A DNA stretch of 49,151 nucleotides from SZUA-365 sp034002405 (GCA_034002405.1 JAVFAS010000018.1:1-49151), one strand, 5' to 3'. Positions 25,501-33,880 are shown, counted from the first letter of the stretch. A program made the numbers and translations. The notes: a model not told the origin generated them from the sequence alone.

Positions 25501-26343
25501 ATACGGATCCCGCTCCCGAGCGAATAATGGAAAGGCCTTCCACGCCCCCGTGCGAATGTCATGCCGATGCACCGCGCCCGGTACCCCCGCGACCCAGAGG
25601 TAGCGATCAGACTGCACGAGAACGCGATGAACATCCGGTGGATGATCGGACACATCCGAACCGAAGGGGAGATCGATGGACCGCGCTTCGCTCGTCCTGG
25701 GATCGAGCAGCCAGAGTCCAGCCTCCCCTGTCGCCACGAGCAACATCCCCGCGCGCGTCGCGGCGAGATCTTGGATTGGAGGTCGGGGATACTTCCCCGG
25801 GAAGCGATGCGCGATGAGCGATCCGGATCCAGGATCGAAGAAATGCAGTCCGGCCGCATCGGTCCCGATCCATACCCGGCCATCGCGGTCGGGATGGATC
25901 GTGGTGATCACGCTGCCCGCCAGCGACATCCCGTCGGCGCTGGTCATGGGATACGAATGAAATTTCCGCGTTACCGGGTCATAGCTCTGATATCCCGCCC
26001 CGGCGGTGCCGATCCAGATGCGTCCGTCGGCGTCCTCGGCGAGGGCGGTAATACTATTGCTCGCCAATCCGTGTTTTCTCAAAGGATCCGGACGGAACAC
26101 CTGGAACTCATATCCGTCGAAGCGATTGAGTCCGTCATCGGTGCCGATCCAGAGAAAACCCTGGCTGTCCTGCAGCAGTGCGCTGATCGATCCTTGCGAG
26201 AGCCCCTGCTCGACCCGCAGCAGGTCAAACTGCACGCGCCGTGGCGCCGAGGATGCGGGCTGCGCCACCGCGTGCTGCGCCACCGCGGGCGCGCCGGCGA
26301 GCACGATGGAGAGCAGGATGAACAAGGTGATGAGGCGTGGCAT
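22594..26343 (-). CDS. Reg_prop/Y_Y_Y sensor histidine kinase
   Basis: Large membrane kinase of 1249 residues. Signal peptide (1-23); an extracytoplasmic region of many two-component-regulator propeller repeats (LLQDSQGFLWIGTDDGLNRFD, ALAEDADGRIWIGTAGAG and so on, to about 690), forming a double beta-propeller as in Bacteroides hybrid sensors for glycans; a Y_Y_Y domain (PGSYELHIQASNNDGVWN); one membrane helix (FRLLGGMLIAGVVIGGLGW); a coiled coil; HisKA with His892 in AHISHEIRTPMNA; HATPase (LLNLVGNAVKFT, DTGVGIPP, GTGLGLAITE) to about 1108. A 140-residue helical tail follows that resembles modules normally found after a receiver, but no receiver is present. The next gene begins with one. Ligand unknown; oligosaccharides are plausible from the family. 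Confidence 0.95.
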   Translation of the reverse strand: MPRLITLFILLSIVLAGAPAVAQHAVAQPASSAPRRVQFDLLRVEQGLSQGSISALLQDSQGFLWIGTDDGLNRFDGYEFQVFRPDPLRKHGLASNSITALAEDADGRIWIGTAGAGYQSYDPVTRKFHSYPMTSADGMSLAGSVITTIHPDRDGRVWIGTDAAGLHFFDPGSGSLIAHRFPGKYPRPPIQDLAATRAGMLLVATGEAGLWLLDPRTSEARSIDLPFGSDVSDHPPDVHRVLVQSDRYLWVAGVPGAVHRHDIRTGAWKAFPLFARERDPYFGRVQGMAIDSEQKLWIVTPGLGIILLDTRNGSVRHITENRLVPDGLPNNSLRCVYHDHLGNVWIGSNGSGLALHSPAAKEFNLISAGMFGARDFPIYSFRALWMGQDSVLWLGGYGGLTRYDRRTQRLVPLPESAAVLNASSVYALHPDPVDSARFMIVGTEGRGLYRLDVRSGRTELLWPTKADGLAVDEGRVFEITASRDGVLWIGTSQGLLRWDRRPAGTRRRARERPRLVAPTRIGPPQGGVYAVCEDGNGLLWIGTARGGLALYDRLTGDVTYFTQRAGDPSSLASDNVKCIVEDSRGRLWVGTAGGLNLVDRRDGTFRRYTTEQGLPNNVTYGILEDHAGFLWLSTNAGLSRFRPERGVVATYDVLDGLQGNEFNTASYFSTPAGELFFGGVQGVTYFHPDRITRNTAIPPVVVTSVRAGNAELLPRGRGSGRDTVTLGHQVESIAITFAALNYYRPEKNRYRYRIVGINREFVDLGTERLLSFAGLSPGSYELHIQASNNDGVWNLDGLRLILIIEPPFWATWWFRLLGGMLIAGVVIGGLGWRIARVRRQEILLSAEVEHRTRELQHANSMLLQEIEERKKAETAAYHANTTKSEFLAHISHEIRTPMNAILGFTELLQDRIRDRELREYLRSISVSGKNLLTLINDMLDLSKIEAGRLELEYKTTSIRGMLDEIRQLFAFQVKEKHLTFDVRIDEAVPHLVSLDEMRLRQVLLNLVGNAVKFTDHGGITVEVTCTDAQPLHCTLSLSVRDTGVGIPPSQQKRIFEPFRQAGGQSRNADYGGTGLGLAITERLVVMMGGRIRLSSRLGVGSTFSITLPAVLTTADDADVSFDAHGIIAESDTTIEEVASPVSYATRPTARPEDIAAFVRDLRTTELPRMERLSRTFIIHEIERFALGIRDKAIDVGCTSLIEWAERLLHQARSFDMERLPITLDELPERIASLAAQAGLEDHSIEGPVS

Positions 26344-26405
26344 GTGCGTGGTACTGAATCAATGCGGGGACAACGAGACCAAACTACGCGAATCCATTGA
26401 AAACA

Positions 26406-26459
26406 CAAGGGTGACCACCGGTCACCCTTGCCGCCGTCCGGGCGCGAAGAGCCGGACGG
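26406..26459 (-). terminator. Tandem hairpins downstream of the PrpD operon
   Basis: On the minus strand, beyond the PrpD stop: first an 8-bp stem (CCGTCCGG 26434-26441 with CCGGACGG 26452-26459, 10-base loop), then an 11-bp perfect stem (26406-26416 with 26420-26430, 3-base loop) followed on that strand by TGTGTTTTC. The second hairpin has a short T-run and looks like an intrinsic terminator. Confidence 0.7.
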
Positions 26460-26493
26460 ATATTCATCCGCTCCCCTCCTCGATGACCGAGCA

Positions 26494-27861
26494 TCACACG
26501 ATCATACTCTTCATGAAATTGCGTGCGCTGTATTCCTCACACGCGAAGATGATGTCGCGCTTCAAGGCCTGGGCCTCGGTCGACAGCAGTTTGGCGGAGA
26601 GCGCGTTGAACTTGTTTTCGAGATCCTCCATCGTCATCGGCTCGCGTGGATCGCCCTTCGGATATTCGAGATACTCCTCGAAACGCCGGCCGTCCTTTGT
26701 CGTGACGACCACGCGGGAAGGCTGCTTGGCCGGGAACATCTTCTCGAAATCCACCGAAGCCTCGCCCTTGATCCGATCGATCACTTCCCAGATTCGCGGA
26801 TCCTTGAGTTTCTCATCGGAGAAGGACTGGGTCGTGATCTTGTGATCGACCAGGCAGGCCGCGACGCAGTACGGGAGCGAATGGTCGGCGGTCTCACGCG
26901 AATCGGGCCGGTACTTGTGCGGATCGAAGAGAATGTCGCAGGCCCGTGCGATGGTGGTGATGCGCACTTCCTCGATTTGATCGTACGGAATGTCATGCTC
27001 GACCACGACCTTGAGCGTGCAGCTCAGGTGGGTATGCGTCAGCGCTTCGGTCGGAAAGGCTTTCATGCTGCATTCGAGAATTTTGTACGACTCGCCCAGA
27101 CCGCCGACGAGTTTGTCGAGGTTCCAATCCGGACCGAAGACATCCATGAATCCTTCCTTGCCCTCGAACACGGCCTCGGTTCCGGTGTAGCCTTTCTCCG
27201 CCATCAGCGCCGCGAACACCCCGGACTGCACCGCCATCGGGTCGACGGTGTTTTTCATCATCGTCAGCTTCCCGGCGGTGGGACACCCGATCGTATGATT
27301 GTGACAGCCGTTGATGCCGATGGCATGCACCATCTGATCGACGTCCAGACCGAGCAGTTTGCCGGCAACAATCGGTGAAACGAACTGGGTGAGCGTGGCG
27401 TGATGCCATTTGCGTTCGCGGACCCCCGGCACGGCGAACTCGCACAATCGTTGCTCGAATTCGTACGCGAGAACGATGGCGGTGATCACCTGTTTCATCG
27501 ACGCATTGACACGCTCACCCACCGCGAGCGCGGCAGGGATGATGTCGGAGGGGTGGGACGGATCCTCCTTCCAATAGATGTCATTGAAATCGAGCGCGCG
27601 TACCATCAGCGCATTGACCAACGTGGCATTGACCGCGGGCATCTTGTCGCCGAACCCGATGACGGTCGCCTCCTCCTTTCCCCCCATATCGCGGTACAAT
27701 TCGTGGATGATGCTGACATCCTTCGTGTGCGTCGCGCCGTACGCGCAGCCGATCGAGTCGTAAAGGTAACGCTTGACCTCGTGCACGACGTTGTCCGGCA
27801 GGTCCTCATACCGCAGGCCGACGGCGAATTCCGCGATCCGACGGGTGATGCTCTTTTCCAT
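26494..27861 (-). CDS. MmgE/PrpD-family protein
   Basis: 455 residues, full length for the family, which includes 2-methylcitrate dehydratase, cis-aconitate decarboxylase and iminodisuccinate epimerase. Recognisable segments: VKRYLYDSIGCAYGA near the N-terminus, ALDFNDIYWKEDPSHPSDII, INGCHNHTIGCPTAGKLTMM, MKAFPTEALTHTHLS and the C-terminal PRIWEVIDRIKGEASVDFE. No methylcitrate synthase or methylisocitrate lyase gene is nearby, so prpD itself is not a safe name. It is the last gene of a run with a homoaconitase-type enzyme, an HD protein and lutCBA, suggesting it acts on a tricarboxylate or branched dicarboxylate in the same route. Confidence 0.9.
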   Translation of the reverse strand: MEKSITRRIAEFAVGLRYEDLPDNVVHEVKRYLYDSIGCAYGATHTKDVSIIHELYRDMGGKEEATVIGFGDKMPAVNATLVNALMVRALDFNDIYWKEDPSHPSDIIPAALAVGERVNASMKQVITAIVLAYEFEQRLCEFAVPGVRERKWHHATLTQFVSPIVAGKLLGLDVDQMVHAIGINGCHNHTIGCPTAGKLTMMKNTVDPMAVQSGVFAALMAEKGYTGTEAVFEGKEGFMDVFGPDWNLDKLVGGLGESYKILECSMKAFPTEALTHTHLSCTLKVVVEHDIPYDQIEEVRITTIARACDILFDPHKYRPDSRETADHSLPYCVAACLVDHKITTQSFSDEKLKDPRIWEVIDRIKGEASVDFEKMFPAKQPSRVVVTTKDGRRFEEYLEYPKGDPREPMTMEDLENKFNALSAKLLSTEAQALKRDIIFACEEYSARNFMKSMIV

Positions 27862-27891
27862 GATGATTCCTTTGTGCTTGATTTTCAGAGT

Positions 27892-29889
27892 TCAGGATCT
27901 GGTACCCAGTTTTCCGGCGACCCACGCTTCGAGTCCCCCGTGGAGAATGAGCGATTGCGCGGCGGGTCCGACCGGATCGATCGTGTAGCGCGTCTCGCCG
28001 ACCGTGATCACCGAGAGCCGGAAATCCACGGTCGCGTGGAGTTCGGTCCGGACCGTGAGTTGCTCGGTGCCGAACCGCCGCACGAGATCCCGGACGAGTT
28101 CGGGCGCTTCGATCACGAGGAAACCGTTGTTGATGGCATTGCGGGCGTAGGTTTCACTGAGCGAACCCGCGAGCACCATGCGGATGCCGCGGTGCTTGAG
28201 CGCCGTGGCCGCCTGTTCACGCGAGCTTCCCGTCCCGAAGTTGAATCCCCCGACGAGGATGTCGCCGTCTTGCGCCAGTGCCTGCCATGCGGGGTCGTAA
28301 TTCTCCATCGCGACCTCGGCCTGCTGCGCCGGGGTGAACTCATCGTTGTAGGTGTATTTCCCGGGGTAGATGCCGTCGGTGTTGAGATTGTCCTGATGGC
28401 AGAACAGCAGCGCGCCCTGCACGATTTCGGAGAACCCCTCGACAATCACGGTCTCTCCCCGTGCGACCGCGTCACGTCGATTCGTGACGATCCCCCCGGA
28501 TGGAACAGGCGGTTCGGCTTCGTCCGCCACGACCATTCCCTCGGGCATCGCGATCACACCCGCGAGCGCGGATGCCGCGACGACGGCGGGTGAACCGAGA
28601 TAGGCCTGTGCGCTGGCATCCCCCATGCGCCCCTTGAAGTTGCGGTTGGTCGCCGAAATCCCTACCTCGCCTGCTTCGAGCAGGCCGGTGCCGAGTCCGA
28701 TGCACGGGCCACAACCCGGCGGAAGGGCGATCGCGCCGGCATCGAGCAACGCCTGCCAATCTCCGCGGCGCTCACTCTCGTTCTGGACTTCGATCGAGGC
28801 GGCGGCGAGATAGAATTTCACCCCGTCGGCGACATGATTTCCACGCATGACCGCTGCCGCCTCGGCAATATCCTCGACGCGGCTGTTGACGCAGGACAAT
28901 AGATAGGCCTTGTCGATCTTGATTGGATTGTCGCGCAACGATCGTACCGCGGTCATGGTCTTGACATGATTGGGTCCGGAGACATACGGCCGGACACTCC
29001 CGAGATCGAGCGTGATCTGTTTCGCGTAATACGCTGTCGCATCAGCGGTTGGCCGGTTCGCCTCAAGCTGCGCGATTCGCGTTTCATTCATGCGAGGATG
29101 CTTTCCATTTCCATCCGCGTCCGAGGGGACGCCCTCGAGTCCGCGTTGCGCAACGAATGCGGCACGGGCGCGCAGCCAGGCGAGGGTGACATCGTCGACC
29201 GGGAACACTCCCGCGAGCGCTCCCCACTCCGTGGTCATGTTCGCGATGGTGAGACGCTGGTCGACACTGAGCTGCGCGATCCCATCCCCATCGAATTCGA
29301 TGGCGTGATTGAGAACTTCATCATTATTGAAAAGGCCGCAGAGTGTGATGATGACGTCTTTGCCGGACACACCCGGGTGCAACGCCCCGGTCAAGGTGAC
29401 ACGGGCGACCGGCGGAACTTTCCACCAGGTCCGTCCCGTGGCCCAGATCGCGGCCGCGTCGGTACGCACGATCGGTGTACCCAGGCAGCCGAGTCCGCCG
29501 TACATGTTCGAGTGGCTGTCCGACGCCACGACCATCGTGCCTGGCCAGGCGTAGCCCTCCTCGCACATGATCTGATGACCGATACCGCGACCGGCCGGAT
29601 AGAAATCCACCCCCATTTGCCGGGCGAAATCCTCGATCTTGCGGTATTTCTCGAGATTCTTCTCGCTGTGGTCCTGCACGTTGTGGTCGAGCGTATTGAC
29701 CACCTGACGCGGATTCGCGATCCGTGTCGCACCGATGGCGCGGAATTTCGGAATGACCGCTCCGGTATTGTCATGTGTCATGACATGCGCGGGCTGGATG
29801 TACACGTAATCGCCGCTGTGCACTTCCTGTCCCGGCACGAGATCGACGGCGAAACGCTGCGCGATGATTTCAATGAGATTCTGTGGCAT
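27892..29889 (-). CDS. Aconitase-superfamily hydro-lyase, homoaconitase (Lys4)-like fused form
   Basis: 665-residue [4Fe-4S] hydro-lyase with large (LeuC-like) and swivel (LeuD-like) domains in one chain. The large domain has DNTGAVIPKF, AGRGIGHQIMCEEGYAWPG and SDSHSNMYGGLGCLGTPIVR; cluster cysteines are in LLSCVNSR and GCGPCIG; the swivel domain has GFNFGTGSSREQAATAL. The pattern is closest to fungal-type homoaconitase rather than TCA aconitase. No lysine-pathway genes (homocitrate synthase, homoisocitrate dehydrogenase) are nearby, so the substrate is probably another citrate or malate analogue. It lies 30 bases before the PrpD gene and 13 after the HD gene. Dehydration and rehydration is the expected chemistry. 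Confidence 0.9.
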   Translation of the reverse strand: MPQNLIEIIAQRFAVDLVPGQEVHSGDYVYIQPAHVMTHDNTGAVIPKFRAIGATRIANPRQVVNTLDHNVQDHSEKNLEKYRKIEDFARQMGVDFYPAGRGIGHQIMCEEGYAWPGTMVVASDSHSNMYGGLGCLGTPIVRTDAAAIWATGRTWWKVPPVARVTLTGALHPGVSGKDVIITLCGLFNNDEVLNHAIEFDGDGIAQLSVDQRLTIANMTTEWGALAGVFPVDDVTLAWLRARAAFVAQRGLEGVPSDADGNGKHPRMNETRIAQLEANRPTADATAYYAKQITLDLGSVRPYVSGPNHVKTMTAVRSLRDNPIKIDKAYLLSCVNSRVEDIAEAAAVMRGNHVADGVKFYLAAASIEVQNESERRGDWQALLDAGAIALPPGCGPCIGLGTGLLEAGEVGISATNRNFKGRMGDASAQAYLGSPAVVAASALAGVIAMPEGMVVADEAEPPVPSGGIVTNRRDAVARGETVIVEGFSEIVQGALLFCHQDNLNTDGIYPGKYTYNDEFTPAQQAEVAMENYDPAWQALAQDGDILVGGFNFGTGSSREQAATALKHRGIRMVLAGSLSETYARNAINNGFLVIEAPELVRDLVRRFGTEQLTVRTELHATVDFRLSVITVGETRYTIDPVGPAAQSLILHGGLEAWVAGKLGTRS

Positions 29890-29902
29890 GATGCACCGCT
29901 CC

Positions 29903-30436
29903 TCACTTCACGAGTTCGAAATCGATGAAGTCGGCATGATGGAAGATGATGCTTTCGGGCAGACGCTTCTCGCCGGCTCCCTCCTTCGAGTGCGTGGCGA
30001 TGATATGCATGACTTCCGACGGGACGCCGTGCTTGAACGCCAGTCCCACCCCACTGAATGGATGACGGAGATGCTTGCCGTAATCGGACTTGACGGGCGC
30101 GCCGTTGATGATCTCGAATTCGAGCAGTTTGCCGACATCGGCGAGCATGGCGCCCGCGATGAGATAATCACGGTTGACCGGTGTGCGGCGGTCTTCGTGC
30201 ACGCGTTCGAGCACATCATCACAGGCGACGCACATCAGGCAGACCGCACGGACGTGGTCGATGAAAGGAATCGAAACATTGTCGGCGAGGAGGGTAAACG
30301 GAATGCTTCGCAATAATTCCTCGGTCCAGCCACGAAATGCGATGGCCTCGGCCCAGCAATCGATGACCTGGTCGCGAAGCGTTTCGTCCTTGATGAGATT
30401 GATTTCGGGGAGAAGTCGCAGTACGAGATCGCTCAT
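29903..30436 (-). CDS. HD-domain protein with altered HD doublet
   Basis: 177 residues. It keeps the order of an HD phosphohydrolase (His61 in FIDHVRAVC, Asp100, His125 in RHPFSGVGL, His144, His149 in ATHSKEG, Asp169 in FHHADFID), but the His of the HD doublet is Ala99: MLADVGK replaces the usual LHDIGK. Metal binding and phosphohydrolase activity may therefore be weakened or changed. The start MSDLVLRLLPE (30436) follows the LutC stop by 25 bases; the longer frame upstream is low-complexity. Placement between lutC and the aconitase-like gene suggests a metabolic role, perhaps on a phosphorylated or nucleotide intermediate, but this is unknown. Confidence 0.8.
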   Translation of the reverse strand: MSDLVLRLLPEINLIKDETLRDQVIDCWAEAIAFRGWTEELLRSIPFTLLADNVSIPFIDHVRAVCLMCVACDDVLERVHEDRRTPVNRDYLIAGAMLADVGKLLEFEIINGAPVKSDYGKHLRHPFSGVGLAFKHGVPSEVMHIIATHSKEGAGEKRLPESIIFHHADFIDFELVK

Positions 30437-30461
30437 GTCGTCCTCAGGGTGGTGATGAGAG

Positions 30462-31154
30462 TCATTGTCCCTCCGCGTCATCGATGATGACGATGACGAA
30501 CTCGCCCGGACCGTGCACACCGGTCACCAGGACCTTCTCGATGTCGGCGGTCTTGCTCGGTCCCCCAACCAGTGTCACGGCGCTCGTGGCGTCCAAGGCG
30601 AGGTGCCGCAACAGCGGTGCGGCCTGCCGGAGCGACGCGACGATGCGTCCCGCGGGGAGCATCGCGATGTGTCGCGCTGGAAGCAAAGATACGGAGCGAC
30701 TTTCGCAATCCGAAGAAGAAATGATAATCGCACCCGAATCTGCGAGACCGGCCCGCGCGACGGTGATCCCCACATGCGCGTCGGCGTATGCGCGTCGCGC
30801 GTCTGGGTTGTCGCGACCGAGCGTGATGTCTCGCACGGCGGTGACGGAACAGGATTTCCCGGCGAGCCCTGCCGCGAGTCCCATCGATGCACACAGCGGA
30901 TCATCGGCAAGAATGCAGCGCTGCCCTTCTTCGACGAGCGCCACGATGGTCCGCGCGGCATCCGACAGATCCGCGCACCGCAACACGGTACTTCCACTCT
31001 CCCGGGCGCGGGTGGTGAAGAGCGCCACGTCGGCCGCTCCCGCACGGAACGCCAGTGCGTCGAGTCGCGCGTGCAGGGACATTCGTTCCGTGTCCCGATC
31101 CGTGGCGGTTGCCGCCGCGCGCAGGGCGGCGAACATGCGATCGCGGGCGCTCAC
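30462..31154 (-). CDS. LutC-like LUD-domain protein
   Basis: About 230 residues with the LUD (lactate utilisation) fold: ADVALFTTRARESG, VGITVARAGLADSGAIIISS, HIAMLPAGRIVASL and GGPSKTADIEKVLVTGVHGP, the last being the LutC C-terminal signature. In Bacillus, LutABC oxidises L-lactate to pyruvate through an iron-sulfur complex. The GTG start is chosen because it overlaps the lutB stop as GTGA. At the DNA level and in order it forms a tight lutA-lutB-lutC set. The lactate assignment is by family; the neighbours could mean another 2-hydroxyacid. Confidence 0.9.
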   Translation of the reverse strand: MSARDRMFAALRAAATATDRDTERMSLHARLDALAFRAGAADVALFTTRARESGSTVLRCADLSDAARTIVALVEEGQRCILADDPLCASMGLAAGLAGKSCSVTAVRDITLGRDNPDARRAYADAHVGITVARAGLADSGAIIISSSDCESRSVSLLPARHIAMLPAGRIVASLRQAAPLLRHLALDATSAVTLVGGPSKTADIEKVLVTGVHGPGEFVIVIIDDAEGQ

Positions 31155-32569
31155 GACGGCCGCTCCTGATCCGCGCGCCAGCACTGCTTGAAACTGCGCG
31201 GCGGCGGTGCGGGAAATGTTCGGGTATCACTCCAGATGGGCACGCGCAGTCCGCCATCCCGCGAACGCAGCAGAGGCCCGAAGACCCGAAGCAAACGTCC
31301 CGCCAGATCGAACAGGGCGGTTCGCGCGGCAACGCGGACAAAGGTCCACATGATCAGTCGCTCGGTCCATTTCCCCTTCCGCTTCCCGGAGATCCGGGCA
31401 CGCCAGGTGAGCAGCAGATGGTGCAGGTCGATGTGCACGGGACAGATGTCCGCGCAGGCACCGCAGAGCGAGGAAGCGAACGGCAGTCCGGCCGCGCGCG
31501 TCTCACCCCGGAAGATCGGGGTGATCACGCTGCCGATGGGTCCAGGGTAGATCGACCCGTACCCGTGACCGCCAATTTTCTGGTAGACCGGACAGACATT
31601 CAGACAGGCCCCGCAGCGGATACACAAGAGCGCCTCGCGCAATGCCGCATCGGCAAGAAGCCGCGCGCGGCCGTTGTCGAGAATGACGATATGCAGTTCG
31701 TCGGGACCGTCGTGCTCGTCCGCCCGGCGAGGACCGGTAATCAGTGACGTGTAGCAGGTGAGCCGCTGTCCCGTGGCGCTGCGGCCGAGCAGGTTGAGAA
31801 ACAGCGACAGCGTTTCGAAATCCGGCAGCAGTTTTTCAAATCCCATCACCGCGATGTGCACGCGCGGGAGTGTCGTGCTCAGCCGTGCGTTTCCTTCATT
31901 CTCGACGATGCACAGCGTCCCACTTTCCGCGATGGCGAAATTCACCCCTGACACACCGACATCGGCGCGGAGAAAATCCTCGCGCAGCACGGCACGCGCG
32001 ACTTCGGTGAGCCGCTCCGGATCGTCGCTGTACTCGATGCCGAGTTTTTCAGAGAATAATTGTCCGATCTCGCCCCGGGATTTGTGCAAGGCCGGTGCGG
32101 TGATATGCGATGGTGGTTCTTCCGCGAGCTGGATGATATACTCCCCCAGATCGGTTTCGATTGTTTCGAGACCCGCCCGTTCGAGGGCGTGCGTCAGATC
32201 GATTTCCTCACCGGTCATCGATTTGCTTTTCACCGCGACGCGCCGGCCATGTCGCGCCGCGATCTCGCAGATGAGGCGCGAGGCGTCTTCCGCGTCACCG
32301 GCGAAGTGGACGGTGGCACCCGCCGCCGTGGCCTGGCGCTCGAAGCGCGCGAGGTAGTCATCCGCATGGTCGAGGACATGACGCTTGATGTCATGCGCCA
32401 CGGCGCGCATGGATTCCCAGTCGTCGTAATCGGCCACCACGGCCGCGCGCTTGACCAGGGAGGTTGTCGTGGCGCGCGCGAGATTTCCACGCAGTCGGGG
32501 ATCGTGGATGCGCTCGGCGATGAGCCGCCCGATATTCTCGGGCTCGATCGGGGTGGGCCTGTGTGTCAC
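31151..32569 (-). CDS. lutB: LutB-like iron-sulfur oxidoreductase subunit
   Basis: 472 residues. The N-terminal LUD domain (MTGEEIDLTHALERAGLET, GVSGVNFAIAESGTLCIVEN) is followed by two [4Fe-4S] motifs in CIRCGACLNVCPVYQ and CGACADICPVHIDL and a C-terminal region of the LutB type (SFKQCWRADQERPS). It is expected to carry electrons from hydroxyacid oxidation in the LutABC complex. The GTG start overlaps the lutA stop as GTGA and the stop overlaps the lutC start, giving translational coupling along the whole set. Confidence 0.94.
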   Translation of the reverse strand: MTHRPTPIEPENIGRLIAERIHDPRLRGNLARATTTSLVKRAAVVADYDDWESMRAVAHDIKRHVLDHADDYLARFERQATAAGATVHFAGDAEDASRLICEIAARHGRRVAVKSKSMTGEEIDLTHALERAGLETIETDLGEYIIQLAEEPPSHITAPALHKSRGEIGQLFSEKLGIEYSDDPERLTEVARAVLREDFLRADVGVSGVNFAIAESGTLCIVENEGNARLSTTLPRVHIAVMGFEKLLPDFETLSLFLNLLGRSATGQRLTCYTSLITGPRRADEHDGPDELHIVILDNGRARLLADAALREALLCIRCGACLNVCPVYQKIGGHGYGSIYPGPIGSVITPIFRGETRAAGLPFASSLCGACADICPVHIDLHHLLLTWRARISGKRKGKWTERLIMWTFVRVAARTALFDLAGRLLRVFGPLLRSRDGGLRVPIWSDTRTFPAPPPRSFKQCWRADQERPS

Positions 32570-33294
32570 GATATGCTCCCGAGGATCTCGGCGATGTGCA
32601 GCGTACGCACGCTGCTGCCACGCCGCCGGAGCATCCCGTCAATCTGCATCAGGCAGCTCGAGTCCACCCCCGTGACCACCGTGGCACCGCTGCGGATTAT
32701 CGAATCGACCTTTTCCTCGGCCATGGCGGCGGATACATCGGCATACTTGACCGCGAAGGTCCCGCCAAAGCCGCAGCAGACCTCCGCGGCATCCATCTCG
32801 ACCAGCTCGAGTCCCTCGACCCGCTCGAGCAGGGCACGGGGCTGCCGCTTGATCCGCAGTTCACGCAATGCATGACAGGAATCATGCACGGTGACGCGTT
32901 CCGCGAAATGCGCACCGACGTCGGTGACACCAAGCACGTCGACAAGAAAGCTGGTGAATTCCCGGACGCGACCCCGCACACGGTCGGCCGCCTCCGCATA
33001 CGGTGCCGGGAGTTCGAGCATGCGGCCATAGAATTGCGCGACCATGGTCACGCAGGATCCCGACGGCGCGACGATGTATTCCGCCCCGTCGCGATCAAAA
33101 ATGTCAAGGAATTTTCGAGCGAGCGTTTCCGCTTCGTGATGATAGCCGGTGTTGAACGCAGGCTGTCCGCAACAGGTCTGCCGCGGATCATAGGATACCT
33201 CGTGACCCAGGCGCTCGAGCACGCGCAGCATGCGCATGCCGGAATCGGGGAAAAACTGATCGGTCAGACAGGGGATGAACAGGGAAACCTTCAA
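32566..33294 (-). CDS. lutA: LutA-like CCG-domain protein
   Basis: 242 residues with two cysteine-rich CCG domains (CCGQPAFNTGY and CCGFGGTFAVK), which bind non-cubane or [4Fe-4S] clusters in heterodisulfide-reductase-like and glycolate/lactate oxidase subunits. A TTG start is used: it gives the family N-terminus (M)KVSLFIPCLTDQFFP and has AGGA seven bases upstream; a GTG one codon earlier is possible. First gene of the Lut set, 120 bases downstream of a MarR gene on the same strand. Confidence 0.92.
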   Translation of the reverse strand: MKVSLFIPCLTDQFFPDSGMRMLRVLERLGHEVSYDPRQTCCGQPAFNTGYHHEAETLARKFLDIFDRDGAEYIVAPSGSCVTMVAQFYGRMLELPAPYAEAADRVRGRVREFTSFLVDVLGVTDVGAHFAERVTVHDSCHALRELRIKRQPRALLERVEGLELVEMDAAEVCCGFGGTFAVKYADVSAAMAEEKVDSIIRSGATVVTGVDSSCLMQIDGMLRRRGSSVRTLHIAEILGSIS

Positions 33295-33341
33295 CACGCG
33301 GTCCTTCGTGGGGCGACGGCAGTCCGAAGGCAACTTAGCAT

Positions 33342-33365
33342 AAAAACCCCAAATGCCGAAGGCAT
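33342..33365 (-). terminator. Weak hairpin after marR-type gene
   Basis: A 5-bp stem (ATGCC 33353-33357, GGCAT 33361-33365, three-base loop) is followed on the minus strand by TTGGGGTTTTT. It lies between the MarR gene and lutA. The stem is short, so it may be an attenuator or chance. Confidence 0.3.
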
Positions 33366-33414
33366 CGCGCGGGCCGTCCGGTCCTTCGACGGACAACCGG
33401 TCTTTTCGAATCGT

Positions 33415-33867
33415 TTACTCGGACAATCCTGTTCCGAGCTTCTTGAGCAGGCGGGAAAGTTCGTGCTGCTCCCGTGCCGTGAGTACCGACGCCACCTGGT
33501 CGATCATGGCAGCGTGTTCGGGAAAGATCCGGGTGATGAGCGTGCGCCCGGCTTCGGTGAGATCAACGATCACCGCGCGGCGATCCGTGTCCGATTGCGT
33601 GCGGTGCACCAACCCTTCCTTCTCGAGATTGTCGACCACGCAGGTCATGTTGCCGCCGCTGACCAGCATCTTGCGCGAGAGTTCGCCAATGGTCATCGGT
33701 CCGAGATGGTAGAGACATTCGATCGCGCCGAACTGGGGCTGCGTCAGACCGTGACGACGGATATCCTTGACGGTGAGCTTGTTGAACACGGCGTAGGCGC
33801 GGGCGAGCTTCACCCAGAGGCCGAGCGCCAGATCCGCGGTGGGTCCGTATTGTTCTGTCGATTTCAT
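33415..33867 (-). CDS. MarR-family transcriptional regulator
   Basis: 150-residue winged-helix repressor-type protein (LTQPQFGAIECLYHLGPMTI, ELSRKMLVSGGNMTCVVDNLEKEGLVHR, TDRRAVIVDLTEAG, the last the wing with the conserved DxR). MarR proteins usually bind small aromatic or acid ligands. It is directly upstream of lutA on the same strand and divergent from the AlkD-like gene, so it may control the Lut-aconitase-PrpD operon, itself, or both sides. An AT-rich dyad lies just before its ATG. Confidence 0.92.
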   Translation of the reverse strand: MKSTEQYGPTADLALGLWVKLARAYAVFNKLTVKDIRRHGLTQPQFGAIECLYHLGPMTIGELSRKMLVSGGNMTCVVDNLEKEGLVHRTQSDTDRRAVIVDLTEAGRTLITRIFPEHAAMIDQVASVLTAREQHELSRLLKKLGTGLSE

Positions 33868-33880
33868 GTGTTATTTCAAA

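Noticed and set aside
26494..27861. Calling this gene prpD of the methylcitrate cycle
   Set aside because: No prpB or prpC is nearby and the neighbouring genes point to a different route; only family-level naming is safe.
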